In this document: positions 45,639 to 54,362 of the stretch, in pieces
How positions within the stretch are numbered: the first letter of the stretch is position 1
Layout: each line of letters starts with the position of its first letter
DNA from: Agaribacillus sp965228415
GTDB lineage: Bacteria; Bacteroidota; Bacteroidia; Cytophagales; Cyclobacteriaceae
Direction: 5' to 3'
Assembly: GCA_965228415.1 (NCBI GenBank)
Contig: OZ245814.1
Location: 4,526,001 to 4,590,000, forward strand
Length of the DNA stretch: 64,000 nt
The notes under the pieces: model-generated
Seen by the model: the letters and a program-made list of their open reading frames with translations, nothing else
Told to the model about the DNA's origin: nothing
The model's database searches: none
Position numbers and translations under genes: made by a program

Positions 45639-46889
45639 ATGAAGAGAGTTGTTATAACCGGAATGGGTGCACTGACACCCATAGGCAATAATTTACCAGA
45701 CTATTGGCAAGGATTAAAAAATGGCCAAAGCGGAGGTGATTTTATTACCAGATTTGACTACGAGAAGTTTAAAACAAAATTTGCCTGCGAATTAAAAAAT
45801 TTTGATCCACTTGACTTCCTGGATCGGAAGGAGGCCAGAAAAATGGATGCATTCTGTCAATACGCCCTGGTCGCCTGCCAGGAAGCTATAGACGACAGCA
45901 AGGCTGATTTCGACAAATTGAATCGCAATCGTATCGGTGTGATTTGGGCCAGTGGAAACGGTGGGATCGGAACATTTGAAGACGAGGTATTACAATATGG
46001 CGAAGGTGATGGAACCCCTCGCTATAATCCGTTTTTCATTCATAAAATATTGTGTGATACCAGTTCGGGTTTAATTTCCATCAAGCACGGATTGCGAGGC
46101 ATCAACTACAATACGATTTCTGCCTGCGCCTCCTCTACTACCGCTATCATCGATGCTTTTAATTATATTAAATGGGGAAAAGCCGATATGATCATAACCG
46201 GTGGTTCGGAGGCTGCCATTACCAAGGCAAGCATCGGTGGGTTTAATGCCATGAAGGCGCTGTCAACCCGAAATGAATCGCCTGCCACCGCCTCAAGACC
46301 TTTTGATGCAGATAGAGATGGCTTTGTGATGGGTGAAGGCGCAGGTGCGCTAATTCTAGAGGACTACGACCATGCCATTCAAAGGGGCGCTACCATCTAC
46401 GCCGAAGTAGCAGGTGGAGGCATGTCGGCAGATGCTTATCACATAACTGCTACCCATCCTGAGGGTTTAGGTGCTTATCTGGGTATGGAAAGTGCTTTGG
46501 AAGACGCCGAGATCAAAGCAGAGGACATCGATTATCTTAACATGCATGCCACCTCCACCGGATTGGGCGATGTTTCTGAGCTAAAGGCTGTGGAAAAATT
46601 GTTTGGCCCGGGTAATCACCAACTAAATATCAGCGCCACTAAATCAATGACTGGTCATTTGCTGGGAGCTGCAGGAGCCATCGAAGCCATTGCCTGTGTA
46701 ATGGCAGTCAAAAATAATATTGTACCACCCACCATCAATGTAGAAAATCTGGATAGCGAGATTAATGACAGCTTGAATCTGACACTTGGAAACAAACAGG
46801 AAAAACCAATACAATTCGCCATGAGCAACACCTTTGGGTTTGGAGGTCACAACGCTACATTGATAGTTAAAAAGTACCATGAAAATTAG
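45639..46889 (+). CDS. fabF: Beta-ketoacyl-ACP synthase II (FabF-like)
   Basis: 416 aa. Catalytic Cys163 (SACASST), His303 (NMHATST), Lys335 and His340 (ATKSMTGHLLGAAGA) are all in place, so it should condense malonyl-ACP with acyl-ACP. The usual HGTST reads HATST, a variant also common in this phylum. It lies directly behind the TetR gene rather than with acpP or other fab genes, so it may be a regulated extra copy; symbol is by family. Confidence 0.88.
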   Translation: MKRVVITGMGALTPIGNNLPDYWQGLKNGQSGGDFITRFDYEKFKTKFACELKNFDPLDFLDRKEARKMDAFCQYALVACQEAIDDSKADFDKLNRNRIGVIWASGNGGIGTFEDEVLQYGEGDGTPRYNPFFIHKILCDTSSGLISIKHGLRGINYNTISACASSTTAIIDAFNYIKWGKADMIITGGSEAAITKASIGGFNAMKALSTRNESPATASRPFDADRDGFVMGEGAGALILEDYDHAIQRGATIYAEVAGGGMSADAYHITATHPEGLGAYLGMESALEDAEIKAEDIDYLNMHATSTGLGDVSELKAVEKLFGPGNHQLNISATKSMTGHLLGAAGAIEAIACVMAVKNNIVPPTINVENLDSEINDSLNLTLGNKQEKPIQFAMSNTFGFGGHNATLIVKKYHEN

Positions 46890-47063
46890 GTAATAACTTC
46901 TCAACGATTAAAACACATTTAACCCTGTACACTTATCACTCACCGTGATTTTCTACTTGAACATCGAAGATAAATGGTTTCTTGAAATGGAAGAATTAAT
47001 ATTGTTCAACGATTGATATAATCGTTATGTGTTCATTATAAGTTAACCATTAATTTCTTTTTT

Positions 47064-47477
47064 ATGGGAATGATCAAAGAGTTCAAGGATTTCGCCATGA
47101 GAGGTAATGTGGTGGACATGGCGGTAGGCATCGTCATTGGCGGCGCGTTTGGCAAAATTGTTTCGTCCTTTGTTGCCGATGTTTTGATGCCACCTATTGG
47201 TATATTGCTCGGTGGGGCGGATTTTTCCAGTTTAAGTTTAACCTTACAGGAAGCAGTTGTAGAGGGTAGTGAGGTAGTTAAAGAAGCAGTAAGTATTAAT
47301 TACGGAACATTTATTAATACCGTCATTGACTTCATTATTATCGCCTTTGCCATTTTTATGGTCATTAAGGGAATGAATGCGGCGAAGAAGAAGGAAGAAG
47401 AAGCGCCGCCGGCACCACCGGAACCGACCAAGGAAGAGGCTTTACTGACTGAGATAAGAGACTTACTCAGGAAGTAG
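47064..47477 (+). CDS. mscL: Large-conductance mechanosensitive channel
   Basis: 137 aa. Begins IKEFKDFAMRGNVVDMAVGIVIGGAFGKIVSSFV, the MscL first helix, then the periplasmic loop, second helix (TVIDFIIIAFAIFMVIKGM) and charged C-terminal helix (EEALLTEIRDLL). Releases solutes on osmotic down-shock. Single gene. Confidence 0.97.
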   Translation: MGMIKEFKDFAMRGNVVDMAVGIVIGGAFGKIVSSFVADVLMPPIGILLGGADFSSLSLTLQEAVVEGSEVVKEAVSINYGTFINTVIDFIIIAFAIFMVIKGMNAAKKKEEEAPPAPPEPTKEEALLTEIRDLLRK

Positions 47478-47806
47478 AACAACGCCGATCATCTAATCAA
47501 AATCCGGGGTTATGGCTACGGAGAGATTCTTCAGCGCTTAACTCCCCGGAATTCGCGCCAAGCTAAGAAATCTATTGAAACCCGGTGGTTCTCGAAGGTT
47601 GTTAAATGATCTCCAAAGCAAAAGGATGTTAGTCGGTAACTTTCAATGCCGGTGAAAAATTTTGATCAAATACTGAATTTGCCGGAAATCGGGCACCGTC
47701 GACAGGGTTTAATATTAAACCCTAGTTATACCTCAGTAAATACAAAATTAAGTTTTAATCGAACAAACAATTTTATCCAATTTATAATCAATAATCTCAA
47801 GTTAAC
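47478..47806. other. Gene-free stretch with 20-bp palindrome
   Basis: No gene; a plus-strand 84-codon ORF runs out of frame into the DUF4332 gene. A GC inverted repeat TCCGGGG / CCCCGGA near 47501-47553 and the perfect palindrome at 47704-47723 are visible. Confidence 0.5.
47704..47723. repeat. Perfect 20-bp palindrome, half-site AGGGTTTAAT
   Basis: Reads the same on both strands without a loop. It lies 83 bases upstream of the DUF4332 start, a plausible operator distance. No T-run follows, so not a terminator. Confidence 0.55.
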
Positions 47807-48214
47807 ATGGCAAAAAAAATCTCAGATATTGAAGGAATCGGACCAAAATACGCTGCTAAGCTTCAAAAAGCAGGCGTGCGGTCAGTCGCTGGTTTATTAA
47901 AAATGTGTTGCGACAAAAAAGGAAGAAAGTCAGTTGCAGAGCAATCAGGTATTGATGCTTCTCAATTACTGAAGTGGGCGAATATGGCAGATCTTTACAG
48001 GATCAAAGGTGTTGGTAGTGAATATTCAGAGTTATTGGAAGCATCTGGCGTGGATACTGTAAAGGAATTGAGAAACAGAAAGCCGGAAAACCTGCATGCT
48101 AAAATGGTTGAAGTAAATACCAAGAAAAAGCTGGTAAGACAACTCCCGACGGCGAAGCAGGTTTCAGATTTTGTAGCTCAGGCCAAAAAACTAGACCCTG
48201 TTATTACACACTAA
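47807..48214 (+). CDS. DUF4332 / helix-hairpin-helix protein
   Basis: 135 aa. Two helix-hairpin-helix units: ISDIEGIGPKYAAKLQKAGV and LYRIKGVGSEYSELLEASGV, followed by VKELRNRKPENLHAKMVEVN. HhH motifs of this kind bind DNA non-specifically; the family's function is not established. Cytoplasmic, no partners nearby. Confidence 0.87.
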   Translation: MAKKISDIEGIGPKYAAKLQKAGVRSVAGLLKMCCDKKGRKSVAEQSGIDASQLLKWANMADLYRIKGVGSEYSELLEASGVDTVKELRNRKPENLHAKMVEVNTKKKLVRQLPTAKQVSDFVAQAKKLDPVITH

Positions 48215-48390
48215 GATTTCATATAATCCCCGGGCAGGGCACTGACCCCTTTTAAAGGCCTTGCCCAGGGAATTAAAACACCGCCCTGGTCGTATCTTAT
48301 TTCTGAAAATAATACGGCACACTTCCCAATTCAAATCTCAAGCCATTTCACCCGGCACGCCATCGGATATACACCCGATTTGACCACAGA

Positions 48391-48807
48391 TCAATCCCAG
48401 GCGCCCAAAATAGCCCCCATAATTCCTAAAAATACGATCTGATAGCCAGCATCAATAAACCAAAGTTTCAGGGATTTTCTTTGATACAACATGTTAATTC
48501 CCATAGAGGCTCCTACAAAAACCAACCCGATATAGATACCATGTTTTAACCCTGAAAGCCAGGTAATTTCCTGATCGAAATGGCCTTGAATTAGCATGGC
48601 CATGCCCAGGCCCATTACTAACATTAAAACAAAGCTCGATCCGAATATCTTACCCATATTGGCGCCTTTAAGATCCTCATCGGAAAATCCCAATTCAAGC
48701 TGCCAGGTCTTACCAAAAAGAACAGGACTGTACCACAAGGCACCAAGGGCAAAGCTAGCGATGGCCGATACTAAAACAGCCAAAAAATTAATACTTGCAA
48801 ATTCCAT
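48391..48807 (-). CDS. DUF1761 family membrane protein
   Basis: 138 aa with four membrane helices. The start LAVLVSAIASFALGALWYSPVLFGKTW and the middle FVLMLVMGLGMAMLI match the DUF1761 family. Function unknown. Single gene. Confidence 0.85.
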   Translation of the reverse strand: MEFASINFLAVLVSAIASFALGALWYSPVLFGKTWQLELGFSDEDLKGANMGKIFGSSFVLMLVMGLGMAMLIQGHFDQEITWLSGLKHGIYIGLVFVGASMGINMLYQRKSLKLWFIDAGYQIVFLGIMGAILGAWD

Positions 48808-48897
48808 AATGATAGGTTTTTATTAGCAATTAGATTTTTAACGGTCAATATACAAAATTTAACCAAATCAGGTCGGTAGGATGCAAGGCTGGTGACT

Positions 48898-50043
48898 TTA
48901 TCTCAGAAATATCTCCGAGTCCGGATAAAATGCCAGCCATGCGAATGCAAAATGGTTGCTGTGTGGCTCAATCCTTAATTGCTGTCCTTTCAACGAACCC
49001 TGGCGGCAAAGACCGGTAATATCCCATTTTGAATTTGTTTGCTGATCGATAAAATAGTTGTTGCGCTTTTCAAAAACCAACACGCGTCCTTTCAGCTCCG
49101 CATCGAAAACGGTAGCGGTTCCAACCTTTTTAGATTGCGAAATGTTTTTGGCATCCAAAACCGATATCGCCCCGGCTTGATAAAAAATAACCACATTTTT
49201 CCCTTCAAAGCGATCATTAATTACACCGCGGTCCCTTATTTTTGAAAAAGGATAGATTTTATATTTTTTGCCAGACCTGATATCAACGACGCGCTCCATA
49301 GCCGGTAGCCTGCTGTCGATTTTTGAAGGATGAATGAACTGGCCATAGGGTGAATTCTTTAGATTGTCATAATTTACGTAGGGGTTATTGCCATAGCGGC
49401 CTTCCGCCGAGGTACCGGTCCGGGGGCTTAGTATTTTACCTTTTGGGTAACGCTGAAAAAATTCGCCCACGGTTAATACCAGCGACGGGATCACCATTAA
49501 CGTCGAACCGGTATAGTCCCCGACAATACATTGTCCCATGAGTTGCTGCCACCACGATTCTGTCTGGCGATCAAACATGATCATATCACTGTTTCTTAAC
49601 ATGCCCGATACCTCAAATTCAAGTAAATGCGTTTGTCCCTGAAAAGTCAACCGGCGATCATACACAATACTGGCATTACACAGCGGGCAATAAGTGGGCA
49701 AAATTGGAATTCCGCCCAAACTGTCGTTAGCGATTTCGTGCATGGTCAACATATTCAGTGGGTAGGCCTTCGCCTCTCCGTTAATGGCAACAGCTATAAC
49801 CGGTTCGTGCCTAAAAAAATTTGCCAGCCCTCCGGTCTTTCCGTAAAACTGTGGAAAATCTATGATGGGAAAGGTTTTCCTGGGAACAACACCAGTAATC
49901 TCCGAAAGCGCTACCATACGGTTTTTGGTATTCGTTTTCCATCGGTAAGTAATTTTCCGTGGATTATTTATTTGTGCAGGAGCCTGAGCACATAAGAAAC
50001 CGCCAACAACACACAAAATAATCGGCAAAGCAAATTTTTGCAT
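48898..50043 (-). CDS. DUF3179 domain protein, exported
   Basis: 381 aa. Signal peptide (FALPIILCVVGGFLCAQAPAQ). The DUF3179 core includes PLNMLTMHEIANDSLGG and PTYCPLCNASIVYDRR, with a conserved cysteine pair in PTYCPLC, then QLMGQCIVGDY and LSPRTGTSAEGRYGNNPY. Family function is unknown; the CxxC suggests metal or redox chemistry. Single gene. Confidence 0.88.
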   Translation of the reverse strand: MQKFALPIILCVVGGFLCAQAPAQINNPRKITYRWKTNTKNRMVALSEITGVVPRKTFPIIDFPQFYGKTGGLANFFRHEPVIAVAINGEAKAYPLNMLTMHEIANDSLGGIPILPTYCPLCNASIVYDRRLTFQGQTHLLEFEVSGMLRNSDMIMFDRQTESWWQQLMGQCIVGDYTGSTLMVIPSLVLTVGEFFQRYPKGKILSPRTGTSAEGRYGNNPYVNYDNLKNSPYGQFIHPSKIDSRLPAMERVVDIRSGKKYKIYPFSKIRDRGVINDRFEGKNVVIFYQAGAISVLDAKNISQSKKVGTATVFDAELKGRVLVFEKRNNYFIDQQTNSKWDITGLCRQGSLKGQQLRIEPHSNHFAFAWLAFYPDSEIFLR

Positions 50044-50166
50044 AACAGTGAAAATCAGGGTTTAACTTTAATTGTTAAACCAATTTTCACAGGTTTTCAT
50101 TCATTTTATTGATCAAATCATTTGTCTGCATCCCATAAATTGAGGCAATGCCTGATTGGCTACGTT

Positions 50167-50586
50167 TTAAGAGGGCTCTTTTTGTGTTAGCGAAAACCAA
50201 TTTCCTGAGTCGTCCTTAAACAAAGCTTCAAATGCATAAAATTCTTTGGTTGGTTCTTTTATAAATTCAACACCCTTGGCTTTTAACTCCTCGTAGGTTG
50301 CGAGCAGATCGTTGCATTCAAAAACGCCAAAGCCAAATGTCCCGCTTTTAACCATTTCTCTCATTTGCGTCGCCGCTTCTTTTTTGAACATCATACCTTC
50401 TTCAATGGCCATCAAGACAATTTCCAGATATGGCTGCTCTGGAGGGCAAACCGTCAACCATCTTTGACCAGGCCCCATCGGAGCATCGGTGTGAATTTTA
50501 AATCCAAGTTTATTGACATAAAAGTCACAGGCGCTTTCCTGATTTAAAACAAATACGCTTACATGTTTCAATTTTGTAATCATCAT
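50167..50586 (-). CDS. VOC-family (glyoxalase-like) protein
   Basis: 139 aa. Paired beta-alpha-beta-beta-beta modules typical of vicinal oxygen chelate proteins: LKHVSVFVLNQESACDFYVNKLGFKI at the start and a late FKDDSGNWFSLTQ, with DH-like ligand positions His8 and a C-terminal acidic residue. Reaction unknown. Encoded 45 bases behind the AraC gene, so probably regulated by it. Confidence 0.88.
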   Translation of the reverse strand: MMITKLKHVSVFVLNQESACDFYVNKLGFKIHTDAPMGPGQRWLTVCPPEQPYLEIVLMAIEEGMMFKKEAATQMREMVKSGTFGFGVFECNDLLATYEELKAKGVEFIKEPTKEFYAFEALFKDDSGNWFSLTQKEPS

Positions 50587-50631
50587 TAACTCATTTAATT
50601 CGTGAAAAACGACGTTAATATCGTTAATGAT

Positions 50632-51093
50632 TTATTCAGGGACTTCTTCGAAATTGCTCTTTTGTTTCCAGCCGTAGTTTTCAGCAAAACAGTTTGGGAC
50701 AAAACGCAACGGTGTTTTCAAAACCTGCGCTTTGATTTGCTGTTGTCGTAAAAGATAGGCAGAGGGAGAGATTCCAACCAACCGCTTAAAAAGCCCGCTA
50801 AATGAGCTTATACTTTCAAAGCCTACTAAAAAACAAACCTCTGTCACTGATTTGTTATTCCCTAAAAGTTCCATCGCTTTTTCTATTCTCACCGTCCTTA
50901 AATACTGGTGGGGCGTTTGGTGGTAAATCTTTTTAAATAACCGCAAAAAATGATACTTTGAAAAAAAAGCCTCCCCGGCTATGTTATCAAGGTCAAGATG
51001 AGTTGCAAAATTCTTGTCAATAAAAAGTTTTGCCTGCACAATTCTTCTGTACAGATACACATTTGCATAGGGTTCTTTATCTCTAAATCTCAT
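50632..51093 (-). CDS. AraC-family transcriptional regulator (DNA-binding part only)
   Basis: 153 aa from ATG 51093. Two HTH motifs of the AraC domain: DLDNIAGEAFFSKYHFLRLFKKI and SVTEVCFLVGFESISSFSGLFKRLVGISPSAY. No separate sensor domain. The longer reading starts with a TTG at 51132 that lies inside a TAAATTTG box (51130-51137), so ATG 51093 is preferred. The VOC gene follows in the same direction. Confidence 0.9.
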   Translation of the reverse strand: MRFRDKEPYANVYLYRRIVQAKLFIDKNFATHLDLDNIAGEAFFSKYHFLRLFKKIYHQTPHQYLRTVRIEKAMELLGNNKSVTEVCFLVGFESISSFSGLFKRLVGISPSAYLLRQQQIKAQVLKTPLRFVPNCFAENYGWKQKSNFEEVPE

Positions 51094-51129
51094 GTTGTCT
51101 AATAATTTAGGTTTAACCTCCCGAAAAAC

Positions 51130-51137
51130 CAAATTTA
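51130..51137 (-). promoter_or_regulatory. -7 box (TAAATTTG) of the araC-VOC pair
   Basis: A perfect TAnnTTTG 36 bases upstream of ATG 51093, with TTTG 17 bases further up on the minus strand as possible -33. An imperfect AGGTT-T-AACCT repeat lies in the leader (51099-51109 region). Confidence 0.45.
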
Positions 51138-51302
51138 CCTATACGGATTATTACCAAATGCTGGTTTTATAAAAACAGTGCTTTTAGGGCAGTCCATTAC
51201 CCATTAAAAATTAGGTCTAACCAAAGTAATTCTGGACATTAATTTATAAATTACTGAATCAAAATCTCAAAAATTTAGGTTAACTCCGAATCCGCTACAG
51301 CC

Positions 51303-53720
51303 ATGATAAAAAATTATTTCATCTCAGCATTAAGGAATTTTCTGCATCACAAGTCGTTTACCTTTCTCAACGTATTGGGACTGTCTATTGGCCTTGCCGC
51401 CAGTTTGCTTATTTTACAATATGTGAAATATGAAAAAAGTTTTGATACCTTCCATAGCAAAGCCGAAAATATTTATCGGATACAATACAACGTTTATCAG
51501 AACAATAAGCTGACGGTCGAATCAGCTGCTGCCGTTCCGGCGGCAGGTCCGGGGTTAAAAGATAACTTTCCGGAGGTCAAACAGTTTACCCGGTTATTCC
51601 CTTTTACAGGCACGATTAACTATCGCGACGCCGGCGGGCAGAACAGGACTTTCCGCGAGGAAAAAATGCAGATTACTGATCCCACGGTTTTTGAAGTATT
51701 TGATTTTGACCTGATCCGCGGCAATGCCGAGACAGCATTGCTTGGTCCCGATAAAGCAGTTATCTCCGAAAGCGCTGCCAGAAAACTGTTTGGAGAAGAG
51801 GATCCAATGAATAAATACATCACCTTTAATGGTGAGCGAAAAGCCGAAGTAACCGGTGTGTTTACAGATGTCCCTGATAATTCACATATTAAATTCAACG
51901 TTTTACTCTCCTACCAAACCTTAAACAACGAAACCAACAATGATTCCGAGACTAATTGGGAGTGGTATGATTTTAATACTTATGTCCTGGTTGATCCCTC
52001 CGCTGATGTAACGGAACTTCAGTCGAAGTGGGATGATTATTTACAAAAAGAGCATGGAGAGAAGTGGGAAAAGGGCAATTTCAAGCAGGAATTTATCCTG
52101 CAACCTTTACTTGATATTCACTTATATTCAAACCTCTTGCAGGAGTCGATGCCCGAAGAACAGGGAGACGGAAATGCCGTTTATTTTCTTACCATCATTG
52201 CCTTGTTCATACTTATTATCGCCTGGGTAAATTACATCAACCTGGCCACCGCCAAGTCTTTTGAAAGAGCCAATGAAGTGGGCGTCAGGAAAGTCATGGG
52301 TGCACATCAAGGCCAACTGATGTATCAGTTTTTAACAGAATCTTTTATGATCAATCTGCTGGCAACCGCAGTTGCATTGATCGTGGTTTGGATTGCCTGG
52401 CCATCTTTTGCCACCCTCGCAGGTAGAAATATCCCTGTTAGTTTTATGTTTGAAACTGACTTTGTCTTGTTATTATCATTATTTTTCGTTGCCGGCACCT
52501 TGTTGTCAGGTTTTTATCCCGCCCTGATCCTTTCATCATTTAAACCCATCATGGTACTAAAGGGCAGGCTGGTAACCTCGAAGGGAAGTATTCTCCGCCA
52601 ATCTCTGGTGATCTTCCAGTTTGTGGCTTCTGTATTTCTGATTAGCGGCACCGTGATCGTTTATCAGCAATTAAGTTTTATGCAGAATCGAGATCTGGGC
52701 ATCAATATTGACCAGACCCTGGTATTAAAGGGCCCAAGTGTAACCGACTCCCTTTATGCACAAAATCTTGAGACTTTCAAAAATGAAGCGTTAAAAATAG
52801 CGGGTATAAAACAGCTGACTGCCTCTTCCAATGTTCCCGGTCATGAGATTTTCTGGACCCGGGGGATCAAAAGGTTACAGGGAGGTCCTGAAAGCGACAT
52901 TATTGTATACAATGCTTCCATCGATGAAGATTATATCCCTACTTTTGACCTCAAACTGGTAGCAGGCAGAAATCTTACACAAAATATCAAAGGCGATCAG
53001 CAGAGGCTGCTGCTTAACAGGGCCCTGGCAGATGCACTCGAATTCCGGAATCCGGAAGAGGCCATAGGCAAAAAAGTAAGGCTGGGTGGCGATACACTTG
53101 AAATTGCCGGCGTACTTGAAAATTATCATCAAATGTCGCTTAAAAATAAAGTGGCGCCGCTGGCACTAAGATTATGGCCATCCAGAGCTTTTTTCTCTTT
53201 TAAGATTGAAACCGACAACTATCACCAAATCCTCGGCAGCCTGGAAGAACCGTGGCGTACCATTTTTCCAGGCAACCCGGTTGAATACTTTTTTCTGGAT
53301 GAATTTTTCAATCGCCAGTACAAAAGCGATCACCAGTTTGGGCGCGTTTTTGGCTTGTTTTCCGCACTGGCCATTTTTGTCGCTTGCCTGGGCTTGTTCG
53401 GTCTGGCTTCTTTCATGACTATTCAACGAACCAAGGAAATCGGTGTCAGAAAGGTACTGGGCTCAACCGCCTACAACATTGTGTTGCTACTTTCCAAAGG
53501 ATTTATGCAATTGGTTATTATTGCCAACCTGATCGCCTGGCCGCTGGCGTGGTGGGTGATGAACAGCTGGCTGGACGCCTTTCCTTATCACATTAACATC
53601 AATCCTTTACTGTTTCTTTTCGCCGGGTTGGGTGTCATTCTAATCGCTTTTTTATCCGTAAGTTTTCAAACACTAAAAGCTGCGTTATCAAACCCTGCAG
53701 ATACACTAAAATATGAATAA
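51303..53720 (+). CDS. FtsX/MacB-type ABC transporter permease (orphan)
   Basis: 805 aa, a paralogue of the 26441 gene with the same build: start IKNYFISALRNFLHHKSFTFLNVLG, MacB periplasmic core, FtsX unit (ANEVGVRKVMGAHQ), second periplasmic domain, second FtsX unit (TKEIGVRKVLGST) and end NPADTLKYE. No ATPase gene is adjacent. Substrate unknown; the family exports peptides, lipids or signals with MacB-type ATPases. Confidence 0.92.
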   Translation: MIKNYFISALRNFLHHKSFTFLNVLGLSIGLAASLLILQYVKYEKSFDTFHSKAENIYRIQYNVYQNNKLTVESAAAVPAAGPGLKDNFPEVKQFTRLFPFTGTINYRDAGGQNRTFREEKMQITDPTVFEVFDFDLIRGNAETALLGPDKAVISESAARKLFGEEDPMNKYITFNGERKAEVTGVFTDVPDNSHIKFNVLLSYQTLNNETNNDSETNWEWYDFNTYVLVDPSADVTELQSKWDDYLQKEHGEKWEKGNFKQEFILQPLLDIHLYSNLLQESMPEEQGDGNAVYFLTIIALFILIIAWVNYINLATAKSFERANEVGVRKVMGAHQGQLMYQFLTESFMINLLATAVALIVVWIAWPSFATLAGRNIPVSFMFETDFVLLLSLFFVAGTLLSGFYPALILSSFKPIMVLKGRLVTSKGSILRQSLVIFQFVASVFLISGTVIVYQQLSFMQNRDLGINIDQTLVLKGPSVTDSLYAQNLETFKNEALKIAGIKQLTASSNVPGHEIFWTRGIKRLQGGPESDIIVYNASIDEDYIPTFDLKLVAGRNLTQNIKGDQQRLLLNRALADALEFRNPEEAIGKKVRLGGDTLEIAGVLENYHQMSLKNKVAPLALRLWPSRAFFSFKIETDNYHQILGSLEEPWRTIFPGNPVEYFFLDEFFNRQYKSDHQFGRVFGLFSALAIFVACLGLFGLASFMTIQRTKEIGVRKVLGSTAYNIVLLLSKGFMQLVIIANLIAWPLAWWVMNSWLDAFPYHININPLLFLFAGLGVILIAFLSVSFQTLKAALSNPADTLKYE

Positions 53721-53802
53721 CCATGTCAGCACAATGGCGGATAAGGGTATTTTTCATGTCAAATGAACTGCTTAAATTTGTATAAACGGTTAAACGAAAG
53801 GT

Positions 53803-54255
53803 ATGAACAGATATCCGGAACCCACGGTAGGGGCCATTATCGTCAACCCCTCCAATAAAATCCTTCTGTGTAAATCCCCAAAATGGCACGATAAATATGT
53901 GATCCCGGGGGGACACATTGAGAAGGGAGAAAAAATGGAAGATGCGCTAAGGCGGGAAGTCAAGGAAGAAACCGGACTGGACATTTTTGACATTGAGCTT
54001 ATTAGCTTGCAGGAAAGTATTTATAGCAAAACATTTCGAGAAGACAGGCATTTCATTTTTATCGATTTCCTGTGCAGAACAAATGACTCCAGGGTGGTCC
54101 TGAATGACGAAGCGGATGAATATTTCTGGGCAGGCCTTGATGAAATTACTTCCCTGGATCTGGGCGGCTATACCAGGCAGTTTTTTACAGAATTCAACAA
54201 AAAAAATTCTGCCTATAAAAAGCATATATTCTACCAGTATGTCGGGGGAACCTAA
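53803..54255 (+). CDS. NUDIX hydrolase
   Basis: 150 aa. Complete Nudix box from Gly36 to about 59: GGHIEKGEKMEDA, REVKEETG (51-58), with all catalytic glutamates. Hydrolyses a nucleoside-diphosphate-linked compound; the substrate cannot be read from sequence. It precedes sigZ by about 100 bases; a DNA element separates them, so they need not be co-transcribed. Confidence 0.92.
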   Translation: MNRYPEPTVGAIIVNPSNKILLCKSPKWHDKYVIPGGHIEKGEKMEDALRREVKEETGLDIFDIELISLQESIYSKTFREDRHFIFIDFLCRTNDSRVVLNDEADEYFWAGLDEITSLDLGGYTRQFFTEFNKKNSAYKKHIFYQYVGGT

Positions 54256-54322
54256 GGATTAGGGCGTCGTCATTTTACATAGAAATTTTCATCATGCGTC
54301 GCAAATTTTTGCGTCCTAATCC
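54256..54322. repeat. Inverted repeat upstream of sigZ
   Basis: GGATTAGG (54256-54263) and CCTAATCC (54315-54322) are exact complements enclosing a smaller hairpin CGCAAA-TT-TTTGCG (54300-54313). Three copies of GCGTC occur (54264, 54296, 54311). The right arm overlaps the sigZ promoter element, so the fold could affect it, or this may be the end of the NUDIX transcript. Confidence 0.4.
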
Positions 54323-54344
54323 AATGGTCCCCGTCTATATAGTA
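54308..54344 (+). promoter_or_regulatory. Predicted SigZ-type promoter of sigZ
   Basis: TTTGCGTC (54308-54315), 16-base spacer, CGTCT (54332-54336), N4, AGTA (54341-54344). The same pattern with identical spacing precedes arsM. CGTC is a known -10 core of several ECF sigma groups. The CGTCT lies 31 bases upstream of ATG 54363. Confidence 0.65.
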
Positions 54345-54362
54345 TAAAGGGTGAATTTAATT

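Noticed and set aside
47646..47900. 84-codon ORF overlapping the DUF4332 start
   Set aside because: Different frame from the clear DUF4332 gene and includes the palindrome.
48228..48270. GC-rich imperfect hairpin after DUF4332 as terminator
   Set aside because: Two imperfect pairs, 17-nt loop and no T-run; too weak to call.
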